Below, one piece after another: positions 1 to 6,733 of a DNA stretch of 36,248 nt. Origin of the DNA: Myxococcales bacterium (GTDB lineage Bacteria > Myxococcota_A > Polyangia > Palsa-1104). Location: assembly GCA_028287105.1 (NCBI GenBank), contig JAQBQH010000264.1, positions 1 through 36,248 of the forward strand, written 5' to 3'. The notes beneath the pieces were generated by a model. The model was not told the DNA's origin. It searched no databases and saw only the letters and a program-made list of their open reading frames with translations. Within the stretch, counting starts at the first letter, position 1. Each line of letters starts with the position of its first letter. The translations under genes and the position numbers were made by a program.

Positions 1-155
1 CGAAGCGCGCCATCGACGGCGGCGTTGGCTTGCCGCTGCCGGACGCGCTCGCGCTCGAGCGCGCGTGCTACGAGGTCGTCCTCGCGAGCGAGGATCGCAA
101 CGAGGGGCTCGCGGCGTTCGCCGAGAAGCGCCCGCCCGTCTTCAAAGGAAAATAG
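1..155 (+). CDS. Enoyl-CoA hydratase/isomerase family protein, C-terminal fragment
   Basis: Only the last ~50 codons are in the window (reading frame from base 3, stop TAG at 153-155); the start lies upstream. The tail reads [10 protein letters not shown], then SEDRNEG, then [12 protein letters not shown], which is the characteristic C-terminus of crotonase-superfamily enoyl-CoA hydratases (a 'SEDxxEG..AF.EKR.P.F.G' ending that packs in the trimer). The family hydrates trans-2-enoyl-CoA thioesters in beta-oxidation or branched-chain amino-acid breakdown. The stop is 11 nt before the start of the acyl-CoA carboxylase gene, so the two are almost certainly co-transcribed, fitting an acyl-CoA catabolic operon. 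Substrate cannot be told from this fragment. Confidence 0.85.
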   Translation, partial: KRAIDGGVGLPLPDALALERACYEVVLASEDRNEGLAAFAEKRPPVFKGK

Positions 156-166
156 GAGCCCCCGGA

Positions 167-1699
167 ATGTCGCGAAGTGACGAGCTCAAGGCGCTCGCGG
201 AGAAGGTTCGAAAGGGCGGCGCGCCGAAATACCACGAGGCGAACGCCGCCGCCGGCAAGCTGTTCTGTCGCGAGCGCATCGCGCTGCTGTGCGATGACGG
301 CGCGAAGGACTTCGTCGAGGACGGGCTGTTCGCGAACGCCGCGGCGCCGGACTTGCCCGCCGACGGCGTCGTCACGGGCTTGGGCCGCGTGCACGGCCGC
401 CCCGTCGCCATCATGGCCAACGACTCGACGGTGAAGGCCGGGTCGTGGGGGGCGCGCACCGTCGAGAAGATCGTGCGCATCCAAGAGACGGCGGGGCGCC
501 TGGGGATCCCGCTCTTCTATCTGGTCGATTCGGCGGGCGCGCGCATCACCGATCAGATCGACATGTTCCCCGGGCGCCGCCACGCGGGTCGCATCTTCAA
601 CAACCAGGTCAAGCTGTCTGGCGCCGTGCCGCAGATCTGCCTGCTGTTCGGACCGTCGGCCGCGGGCGGGGCCTACATCCCGGCGTTCTGCGACGTCGTG
701 TTCATGGTCGAGAAGAACGCGTCGATGTATCTGGGCTCGCCGCGCATGGCCGAGATGGTGATCGGCGAGAAGGTCACGCTCGAGGAGATGGGCGGGGCGC
801 GCATGCATTGCGAGGTCTCGGGCTGCGGCGATCTGCTCGCCAAGACGGAGGCGGCCTGCATCGCGTCGGCGCGCGCCTATCTGTCGTACCTGCCGTCGCG
901 CGCGGGCGAGAAGCCGCCGTCGGCCGAGGCGCGTGGGGCGGGCGGCAAGAAGCGCATCGACGAGATCATGCCGGCCAACCACAACCAGGCCTTCAGCATC
1001 CACGAGGTCATCGACGCGCTCGTCGACGAGGGCTCGTTCTTCGAGATCAAGAAGCTGTTCGCGCGCGAGCTGGTCACCGGCTTTGCCCGCATCAACGGCG
1101 AGGTCATCGGCATCGTCGCCTCGCAGCCGAAGTGGAAGGGCGGGGTGCTGTTCGTCGATTCCGCCGACAAGGCGGCGCGCTTCATCTGGCTGTGTGACGC
1201 CTTCGAGGTGCCGCTCGTCTTCTTGGCCGACGTGCCGGGTTTCATGATCGGCAAGGCGGTCGAGCGCCAGGGCATCATCCGCCACGGCGCCAAGATGATC
1301 TCCGCCGTCTCGGACGCGACGGTGCCGAAGTTCTGCGTCGTCTTGCGCAAGGCCTACGGCGCCGGCCTCTATGCGATGTGCGGCCCCGGCTTCGATCCCG
1401 ACGGCACCATCGCGCTGCCGCAGGCGTCGATCGCGGTCATGGGTCCCGAGGCCGCGGTCAACGCGGTCTATTACAATAAGATCCAGGAAAAGCCGGAGGC
1501 CGAGCGCGCCGCCTACGTCGAGAGCCTGCGCGAGCAGTACCGCGAGGACGTCGACCTCTACAAGCTGGCCGCCGACCTACACGTCGACGCCATCATCGCC
1601 GGCGACCAGCTGCGCGCGGACCTGCAGCGCCGCCTCGAGGCGGCCCGCCACAAGCGCACGCACGGCTGGCCGCGAAAGCGCGCGGTTCTGCCCGTTTAA
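167..1699 (+). CDS. Acyl-CoA carboxylase, carboxyltransferase (beta) subunit
   Basis: A 510-aa carboxyltransferase subunit of a biotin-dependent acyl-CoA carboxylase (propionyl/methylcrotonyl/acetyl-CoA type), which moves CO2 from carboxybiotin to an acyl-CoA in the cytosol. Two crotonase-like halves are visible. The N half contains VDSAGARITDQ and FGPSAAGGAYIPAFCD, the glycine-rich oxyanion loop. The C half contains ADVPGFMIGKAVERQG and YGAGLYAMCG. I chose the ATG at 167 because it follows AGGAG (154-158) and begins the usual N-terminal helix; a longer open frame back to 65 only overlaps the upstream gene. The motif after the first loop ends in 'MFPGRRHAGRIFNNQ', closer to the methylcrotonyl-type layout (FP..HAGRIF) than to classical PccB, so the acyl substrate is uncertain. 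The biotin carboxylase/BCCP partner is not in the window. Confidence 0.93.
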   Translation: MSRSDELKALAEKVRKGGAPKYHEANAAAGKLFCRERIALLCDDGAKDFVEDGLFANAAAPDLPADGVVTGLGRVHGRPVAIMANDSTVKAGSWGARTVEKIVRIQETAGRLGIPLFYLVDSAGARITDQIDMFPGRRHAGRIFNNQVKLSGAVPQICLLFGPSAAGGAYIPAFCDVVFMVEKNASMYLGSPRMAEMVIGEKVTLEEMGGARMHCEVSGCGDLLAKTEAACIASARAYLSYLPSRAGEKPPSAEARGAGGKKRIDEIMPANHNQAFSIHEVIDALVDEGSFFEIKKLFARELVTGFARINGEVIGIVASQPKWKGGVLFVDSADKAARFIWLCDAFEVPLVFLADVPGFMIGKAVERQGIIRHGAKMISAVSDATVPKFCVVLRKAYGAGLYAMCGPGFDPDGTIALPQASIAVMGPEAAVNAVYYNKIQEKPEAERAAYVESLREQYREDVDLYKLAADLHVDAIIAGDQLRADLQRRLEAARHKRTHGWPRKRAVLPV

Positions 1700-1705
1700 T
1701 AAACT

Positions 1706-1754
1706 CGCTAAAGTTCGTAAGCCTCCCGCCGATTGAATTTGCGAGGAGGACATC
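1706..1754 (+). promoter_or_regulatory. Promoter/leader and strong SD of first Ig-like lipoprotein
   Basis: The block CGCTAAAGTTC (1706-1716) contains a -10-like TAAAGT (1709-1714). It is followed by GCCGATTGA and the strong Shine-Dalgarno AGGAGGA (1744-1750) before GTG 1755. The same elements, with the same 46-nt distance from the TAAAGT to the GTG, recur before the paralogue at 2966. No convincing -35 is seen (TTCTGC at 1686-1691 is the only candidate at 17-bp spacing). A small palindrome GTTTA-A-TAAAC (1694-1704) overlaps the upstream stop codon. Confidence 0.5.
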
Positions 1755-2777
1755 GTGTCCAAAACCCTGAAGCTCCTGTTCCTTGGCTCTCTCGTCATCT
1801 CCGGTTGTGCGGGTAATGTTTCGCCGAACCCGACGCCGTCAACGCCGGCGATGCCCGCCGGCGATACGTCCACCGCCACCAATCCGCAGCCCGCTCAGAA
1901 CGGCACCGCCTCGATGGGCGACAGCGCTGGCACCGGCGGCACCGCCGGCAACGGCAGCATGGGCGGCACGGCGGCCAACTCGATGGTCATCAACGCTCCG
2001 GCGGCGCTCGCCCTCGGCACCTCGGGCATGCTGACGGTCACGCTCCACACCGTCGACGGCGACGCCGACATCACCGGCGCCGTGGTCTGGGGCTCGTCGG
2101 ACAGCGGCGTCGTCGCCATCAACGGCTCGTCGCACGCGACCGGCATGGGTGAAGGCAGCGCCGACATCCAGGCCACCTACAACGACATGTCGGCCAAGGT
2201 CACCATCACCGTCGGTCCGGCGGTCGTCACCGGCCTCGAAGTCACCGCGCCGATGGCCCCCATGGCCATCTTCGACGCCGGCGACGTCAGCGCCACCGCC
2301 ACCTACTCGGATGGCCACACCGCCGACGTCACCGACACGACGACCTGGACGACCTCCGATGCCCGCGTCGCCTTCGTCCCGACGGGCGCCAATCAGGTCC
2401 AGGCCAGCGGCGGCGGCTCGACGACGCTCACCGGTACCTTCGGCGGCGCCAACGCCACCGCGCTGGTCACCGTCAATGGCCCGGCGCTCGTCGGCCTGGC
2501 GATGGATCCCGCGTCGCTGTCGCTGCAGTCGGGCGAGATCCACTGGATCGCCGCCTACGCCCTGTACGAAGACGGCAGCAACGCCTTCGTCCCCTACGCC
2601 CTGGCGGACCTCTCCACCGCCGACATGAACGTCGCCAGCCTGCTGCACGGCGACCTCACCGGTGTGGTGCAGGCGAACAACGGCGGGCAGACCGTCGTGA
2701 CCGCGGGCTACGGCGGGCTCACCGCGACGGTCTCCATCGACGTCACCGACGTTCCCGGCTCCGCCCGCCCTCAGTAG
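1755..2777 (+). CDS. Lipoprotein with bacterial Ig-like (BIG2-type) repeats
   Basis: A 340-aa secreted lipoprotein with a GTG start placed by AGGAGGA 5 nt upstream. The signal peptide ends in the lipobox VISGC (Cys18), so the mature protein should be acylated and envelope-anchored. A ~50-residue linker rich in Thr, Pro, Gly, Ala and Asn follows. After it come three repeats of about 80-90 aa with the BIG2 pattern: 'V..T..VTLHTVDG..DITGAVVWGSSDSGVVAINGSS', then 'VSATATYSDGHTADVTDTTTWTTSD', then 'LVGLAMDPASLSLQSGE'. BIG2 domains are adhesive or spacer beta-sandwiches on bacterial surfaces; no catalytic motif is present. The gene lies directly before a paralogue of near-identical layout (2966). 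The ligand is unknown, and adhesion or a surface structural role is inference. Confidence 0.85.
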   Translation: MSKTLKLLFLGSLVISGCAGNVSPNPTPSTPAMPAGDTSTATNPQPAQNGTASMGDSAGTGGTAGNGSMGGTAANSMVINAPAALALGTSGMLTVTLHTVDGDADITGAVVWGSSDSGVVAINGSSHATGMGEGSADIQATYNDMSAKVTITVGPAVVTGLEVTAPMAPMAIFDAGDVSATATYSDGHTADVTDTTTWTTSDARVAFVPTGANQVQASGGGSTTLTGTFGGANATALVTVNGPALVGLAMDPASLSLQSGEIHWIAAYALYEDGSNAFVPYALADLSTADMNVASLLHGDLTGVVQANNGGQTVVTAGYGGLTATVSIDVTDVPGSARPQ

Positions 2778-2846
2778 CGCGCCGCCTCGAACGGCTCTCG
2801 CAACCTTCGCATCAGCCCCCTCCGCAGCAAGCTTCGCGACCTTCCC

Positions 2847-2900
2847 GGCCACCTTCTGGCCACCTTCACCACCGCGACTACCACCGCGACCACCACCGCC
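2847..2900 (+). repeat. Short direct repeats between the two lipoprotein genes
   Basis: The 188-nt gap between the paralogous lipoprotein genes holds a direct repeat GGCCACCTTC (2847-2856 and 2858-2867). It is followed by a 12-bp tandem unit ACCACCGCGAC[T/C] (2868-2879 and 2880-2891) with a partial third copy (2892-2900). No gene is recognisable here. The repeats may be a footprint of the duplication or simple low-complexity drift. Confidence 0.6.
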
Positions 2901-2916
2901 GATTCGTCGCTCCCGT

Positions 2917-2965
2917 CGCTAAAGTTCTCGTCGGTCACGCCGATGAGATCCCCGAGGAGGATGTC
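2917..2965 (+). promoter_or_regulatory. Promoter/leader and SD of second Ig-like lipoprotein
   Basis: CGCTAAAGTTC (2917-2927; -10-like TAAAGT 2920-2925), GCCGATGAGA and GAGGAGGA precede GTG 2966. The TAAAGT-to-GTG distance is 46 nt, exactly as at the upstream paralogue, implying a conserved leader of about 34 nt. No -35 of sigma70 type is evident at 16-18 bp. Confidence 0.5.
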
Positions 2966-3958
2966 GTGCCCACTACCCTGAAGGCTCTGTTCTTCGGTTC
3001 TCTCGTGATGGTCGGCTGCGCCGGACGCTCGTCTCTCGACGTCGGCTCGACGCCCTCCGCCCCCGCCGGGGCCGCGAGCGCCGGCGCCGCGCACAACGCG
3101 GCCGAGAACAGCAGCGGATCGATGGGCGAGCCCGCCGGCACCAACGGCGACGCGCCCCCCCACGACGACCCGACGCCGTCCTCGCTCCACATCACCGCGC
3201 CCGCCACGCTGGCCCTCGGCGCTTCGGCCCGCCTCACCGTCACCCTGCACACCGGGCACGGCGAGAGCGACGTGACCGACTCGATCGTCTGGGTCTCGTC
3301 CGACGCCACCATCCTCACCGTCGACGGCGGCGCCAACGCCACCGCGATGGCCGAGGGCAGCGCCGACCTCAGCGCCACCTACGGCGAGCTCTCGGCCCAC
3401 GTCCTCATCACCGTCGGCCCCGCCGCCATCACCAGCGTCGTCGTGACCGCGCCGACCGACCCGTTGCTCATCCTCGACCCGGCCGACCTGACCGCGACCG
3501 CCGTCTACTCGGACGGTCAGACCGTCGACGTCACCGCGCTCGCTACCTTCACCACCTCGGACGACCACGTGGCCATCGCCGTCACCGGCACCAGCCAGGT
3601 GCGCGCCTCGGGCGGCGGCACCGCCACCATCACCGCAACCTATGAGGGCATCGCCGGTACGGCCGCGCTCACCGTCGACGGCCCGGCCCTGGTCGGCATC
3701 GCGCTCGATCCCCCCTCGATGACGATGGCCACCGGCGAGCAGCAGTGGCTCACCATCTCGTCGCTCTTCGCCGACGGCACCACCGGCGGCGTGCCGCAGA
3801 GCTCCTACCTCTTGACGAGCGACGCGCCGGACTCGGTGTCGGCCATGTCGAACCCGGACTTCATGGGCATGGTCGCCGCCATGGGCTGCGGCCACGCCGT
3901 CCTGACCGCCCGCTACGCCAGCCTGTCGGCGACCGCCACCATCGACGTCACCAACTGA
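2966..3958 (+). CDS. Lipoprotein with bacterial Ig-like (BIG2-type) repeats, paralogue of the preceding gene
   Basis: A 330-aa lipoprotein, GTG start after GAGGAGGA. The signal peptide (MPTTLKALFFGSLVMVGC; lipobox VMVGC, Cys18) closely matches the preceding gene's. It has a low-complexity Ala/Gly/Ser linker to ~residue 70. Ig-like repeats follow with matching signatures: 'LALGASARLTVTLHT', 'DVTDSIVWVSSDATILTVDG', 'LTATAVYSDGQTVDVTALATFTTSDDHVA' and 'ALVGIALDPPSMTMATGEQQW'. The C-terminus aligns with the paralogue except in the last ~80 residues, which diverge. It probably arose by tandem duplication that included the promoter and leader. The function is probably surface architecture or adhesion; no enzyme motif is seen. 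Confidence 0.85.
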   Translation: MPTTLKALFFGSLVMVGCAGRSSLDVGSTPSAPAGAASAGAAHNAAENSSGSMGEPAGTNGDAPPHDDPTPSSLHITAPATLALGASARLTVTLHTGHGESDVTDSIVWVSSDATILTVDGGANATAMAEGSADLSATYGELSAHVLITVGPAAITSVVVTAPTDPLLILDPADLTATAVYSDGQTVDVTALATFTTSDDHVAIAVTGTSQVRASGGGTATITATYEGIAGTAALTVDGPALVGIALDPPSMTMATGEQQWLTISSLFADGTTGGVPQSSYLLTSDAPDSVSAMSNPDFMGMVAAMGCGHAVLTARYASLSATATIDVTN

Positions 3959-3960
3959 GC

Positions 3961-3996
3961 TTGCCTCTCCGCCTTCACAGTCGCTAGATTGGCGCG
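3961..3996 (+). promoter_or_regulatory. Predicted leaderless promoter of cstA
   Basis: TTGCCT (3961-3966), an 18-bp spacer, and TAGATT (3985-3990) end only 6 nt before ATG 3997. There is no SD, so transcription would start at or next to the start codon. Confidence 0.55.
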
Positions 3997-5793
3997 ATGC
4001 ACGCGCTGCCGATCATGGTCGTGACGCTCTGTACGCTCGCCATCGGCTACCGCTACTACTCGGCGTTCATCGCCTCCAAGGTGCTGGCGCTCGACCCGAC
4101 GCGCGTCACCCCCGCGCATCGCTTCAGCGACGGCAAAGACTTCGTACCGACCAATCGCTGGGTCCTCTTCGGCCACCACTTCGCCGCCATCACCGGCGCG
4201 GGGCCCCTCATCGGCCCCGTCCTGGCCGCGCAGTTCGGCTTCCTCCCCGGCCTCTCCTGGATCCTCATCGGCGTCACGCTCGGCGGCGGCGTGCACGACT
4301 TCGTCATCCTGACCGCCAGCGTGCGGCGCGGCGGCCAGTCGCTCGCCGAGATCGCGCGCGAGGAGATCGGCCCCGTCGCCGGCGTCATCGCCGCCATCGC
4401 CATCTTCTTCACCGTCATCATCGCCATCGCGGCGATGGGCTTCGCCGTCATCAACATCCTCGCCGAGAGCGCGTGGGCCACCTTCACCATCGGCATGACC
4501 ATCCCCATCGCGCTCGTCATGGGCGCGGCCATGCGCGGCAAGGGGCACAGCGCGGTGCGCAACGCCACACTCCTCGGCGTCCTGGCGCTCTTCCTCGCCG
4601 TGTGGGGCGGGCGCGGCGTCGCCGCCTCGGCGCTCGGCCCCTATCTCAAGCTCGACCACAACACGCTCATCTACGCCATCTGCGTCTACGGCTTCGTCGC
4701 GTCGGTGCTGCCGGTCTGGCTCTTGCTCGTGCCGCGCGACTATCTCTCGGCCTACATGAAGCTCGGCACGCTGGCAGTGCTCGTCGTCGGGATCATGATC
4801 GTGAATCCCGAGCTCAAGATGGACATGTTCACCGAGTTCGTCCACGGCAAGGGACCGATCATCCCCGGCAAGGTCTTCCCCTTCGTCTTCATCACCATCG
4901 CCTGCGGCGCCATCTCCGGCTTCCATTCGCTCATCGCGTCGGGAACGACGCCGAAGATGCTCGACAACGAGCGCGATGCGCGCTTCATCGGCTACGGCGC
5001 GATGCTGTGCGAGGGGCTGGTCGGCGTCACCTCGCTCATCGCGGCGGCGTCGCTCTACAAGGCCGACTACTTCGCCATCAACGTCTCGCCGGCGAAGTTC
5101 GCCAAGCTCGGCATGACGCCCGTCGATCTGCAGTCGATGATGGACGCCATCGGCGAGGATCTGCGCGGCCGCACCGCGGGCTCGGTCTCGCTCGCAGTCG
5201 GCATCGCCAAGATCTTCTCCGGCCTGCCCGGGATGAAGACGCTCCTCGCGTACTGGTACCACTTCATCGTCATGTTCGAGGCGGTCTTCATCTTGACCAC
5301 CGTCGACGCCGGCACCCGCGTCGCCCGCTTCCTGGCCCAGGAGGTGCTCGGCCGCTTCGAGCCGAGGTTCCGTCGCCACGACTGGGCGCCCGGCACGGTG
5401 ATTGCGTCGATCCTCGTCGTCGTCGCGTGGGGCGCTTTTCTGCGCACCGGATCGATCTCGACGCTGTGGCCGATGCTCGGCATCGCCAACCAGCTGCTCG
5501 CCACCACCGCGCTCTGCGTCGGCACCACGGTGATCGTGAACGCGGGACGGGCGCGCTATGCCTGGGTCACGCTCGTTCCGCTCGCATTCGTTGCGACCAC
5601 GACGCTGTCCGCCGCCTATCTCTCGACGGTGAACAACTTTCTCAAGCTCGGCAATTTCCAGGGCTGGCTCGACGCGGGCCTCTCCATCAGCCTGATGTTC
5701 TGCACCGTCGCGGTCCTCGCGGCGTCGGTGCGCAAGTGGTGGCTGGTCACGACCGGGCGGTCGGCTTCTGTCCCTCTCGCTGGCCCGCGATAG
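3997..5793 (+). CDS. cstA: Carbon starvation protein A family transporter
   Basis: A 598-aa polytopic inner-membrane protein of the CstA family (peptide/pyruvate transport, induced on carbon starvation in enterobacteria). Family hallmarks are visible near the N-terminus: 'DFVPTNRWVLFGHHFAAITGAGPLIGP' (key residues GHHFAAI.GAGP, ~residues 48-70) and 'GVTLGGGVHDF'. Further on are 'GAISGFHSLIASGTTPKM' and 'FVLTTVDAGTRVARF'-like sequence (here ILTTVDAGTRVARF). It is shorter than E. coli CstA (701 aa) and matches the short-form class found in many bacteria. Its 3' end overlaps the convergent 101-aa gene by 47 nt. It has no linked two-component regulator here; transport substrate is inferred from the family only. 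Confidence 0.93.
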   Translation: MHALPIMVVTLCTLAIGYRYYSAFIASKVLALDPTRVTPAHRFSDGKDFVPTNRWVLFGHHFAAITGAGPLIGPVLAAQFGFLPGLSWILIGVTLGGGVHDFVILTASVRRGGQSLAEIAREEIGPVAGVIAAIAIFFTVIIAIAAMGFAVINILAESAWATFTIGMTIPIALVMGAAMRGKGHSAVRNATLLGVLALFLAVWGGRGVAASALGPYLKLDHNTLIYAICVYGFVASVLPVWLLLVPRDYLSAYMKLGTLAVLVVGIMIVNPELKMDMFTEFVHGKGPIIPGKVFPFVFITIACGAISGFHSLIASGTTPKMLDNERDARFIGYGAMLCEGLVGVTSLIAAASLYKADYFAINVSPAKFAKLGMTPVDLQSMMDAIGEDLRGRTAGSVSLAVGIAKIFSGLPGMKTLLAYWYHFIVMFEAVFILTTVDAGTRVARFLAQEVLGRFEPRFRRHDWAPGTVIASILVVVAWGAFLRTGSISTLWPMLGIANQLLATTALCVGTTVIVNAGRARYAWVTLVPLAFVATTTLSAAYLSTVNNFLKLGNFQGWLDAGLSISLMFCTVAVLAASVRKWWLVTTGRSASVPLAGPR

Positions 5794-6052
5794 CCGCGCG
5801 GAACTTACCGTCCTTGACCAGCTGCTCGAGCTGATCGGCGAGGAGCTGCACCGCCTGGCGGTCGAGATCCGAGATCTGCTTCCAGATCTGCACGTCGCCG
5901 TCCTTACCGTACTTGCGCATCGCCTCGAGGCCCTCGAGCTTTTCGTGCAGCGCGGCGATGATGTTGTACGCGTCGTTGGAGACCGGCGAGCCGAGATCGC
6001 CGCCGCTCACCTTCTGTTCCTTGCCGCCCTCGTTCTGCTGTTGCGTGGCCAT
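5747..6052 (-). CDS. Small charged helical protein, unknown function
   Basis: A 101-aa protein starting at ATG 6052 behind a good GAGGAGG Shine-Dalgarno. The N-terminal ~25 residues are Gln/Gly/Lys-rich and look disordered. Residues ~26-90 are predicted helical with heptad-like hydrophobics ('AYNIIAALHEKLEGLEAMRKYG', 'QISDLDRQAVQLLADQLEQL'). It has no signal peptide, membrane segment, cysteines or catalytic motif. The last 47 nt lie antisense to the cstA 3' end. A possible promoter is TTGACC (6099-6094) with a weak CATCTT (6077-6072) at 16-bp spacing. It may also be read through from the lipoprotein gene 57 nt upstream. I do not recognise a family. Confidence 0.75.
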   Translation of the reverse strand: MATQQQNEGGKEQKVSGGDLGSPVSNDAYNIIAALHEKLEGLEAMRKYGKDGDVQIWKQISDLDRQAVQLLADQLEQLVKDGKFRAAIAGQREGQKPTARS

Positions 6053-6109
6053 GTGTCCCTCCTCGCGAACGAAGATGGGTACGCGGCCGCGCTGGTCAAC
6101 CCGCGCGCG

Positions 6110-6679
6110 TCAGCGCGTGACGTCGATCGTGTAGACACCGTAGTCGGACGTGGCGGTGCCGGTGATGTGCGTCGTGCCGGGTGCCCGCACGACGGTGCTG
6201 TTGCCGCCCGACTGCAGCGTGGCGCTGAAGCTGAGCGCCAGGACCACCGTGTTCTTCAGCTCGCCGCTCATCGTCAGCGTGCCGGTGAGCGAGCCGGTCA
6301 CGGTGCCGGTGGGGATACCCTTCAAGGACATCGCCAGCACGGGGAGGGAGCCGGCGGTCGCGTCATAGGTGACCTTGCCGTCGTCGGAGTAGGCGACGTA
6401 GTTGGTATTGAGCGTCATGTTCTTGTTGTTGGAGCTGCCCTGGTCGACCTGGCCGGTCACCGTCAGCGTCCCGTGCAGCGTGCCGTTGGCGGTCTGCGCC
6501 ATGATGTTGGCGCCCGTCGACGGTGAGTTGAAGCCGTCGAAGCCGAGCTGAATGGCCTTGTCGATGGAGGCATCGAGGCCGAGATAGGCGCGCTGCGCGT
6601 CGGCATCGGAGTGGACCGAGCCGTTCCCACAGCCGGAGAGTGCAAGGGCGGACACGAACATAATCGAGGTGAGTCGCAT
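6110..6679 (-). CDS. Small lipoprotein, unknown function
   Basis: A 189-aa protein. MRLTSIMFVSALALSGC is a clear lipoprotein signal peptide (lipobox LSGC, Cys17). The mature part is rich in Thr, Ser, Gly and Asn with alternating beta-strand patterns ('TANGTLHGTLTVTGQVDQG', 'GTVTGSLTGTLTMSGEL', 'TTHITGTATSDYGVYTIDV'). It looks like an all-beta envelope protein and has no catalytic signature. It is divergent from the PEGA-barrel gene and followed after 57 nt by the 101-aa gene. Its start codon sits 6 nt after a TAAGAT -10 with no SD, so leaderless translation is likely. Confidence 0.8.
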   Translation of the reverse strand: MRLTSIMFVSALALSGCGNGSVHSDADAQRAYLGLDASIDKAIQLGFDGFNSPSTGANIMAQTANGTLHGTLTVTGQVDQGSSNNKNMTLNTNYVAYSDDGKVTYDATAGSLPVLAMSLKGIPTGTVTGSLTGTLTMSGELKNTVVLALSFSATLQSGGNSTVVRAPGTTHITGTATSDYGVYTIDVTR

Positions 6680-6733
6680 ACGTCGATCTTATCAGGATTG
6701 ATCTCGGCCGTCACCGTCGGGTACGCTCGCCTC
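6680..6733. promoter_or_regulatory. Interlocked divergent leaderless promoters
   Basis: This 54-bp gap separates two divergent start codons. Minus strand: GTGACG (6714-6709), 17 bp, TAAGAT (6691-6686), then 6 nt to ATG 6679. Plus strand: TTGATC (6698-6703), 18 bp, TACGCT (6722-6727), then 6 nt to ATG 6734. The -35 elements lie inside each other's spacer regions, so RNA polymerase binding should be mutually exclusive or coordinated. Confidence 0.55.

Noticed and set aside
65-166. Earlier start for the acyl-CoA carboxylase gene
   Set aside because: The extra 34 residues are Arg-rich and lie within the end of the enoyl-CoA hydratase gene; AGGAG before 167 fits the family N-terminus.
3913-5379. 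Long minus-strand open frame opposite cstA
   Set aside because: Same artefact of GC-rich third positions; product is repetitive Asp/Glu/Arg/His with no recognisable fold.
6108-6122. Inverted repeat CGTCA-GCGCG-TGACG at the end of the small lipoprotein gene
   Set aside because: Five-bp arms in a GC-rich stretch, overlapping the stop codon and lacking a U-tract; likely chance.
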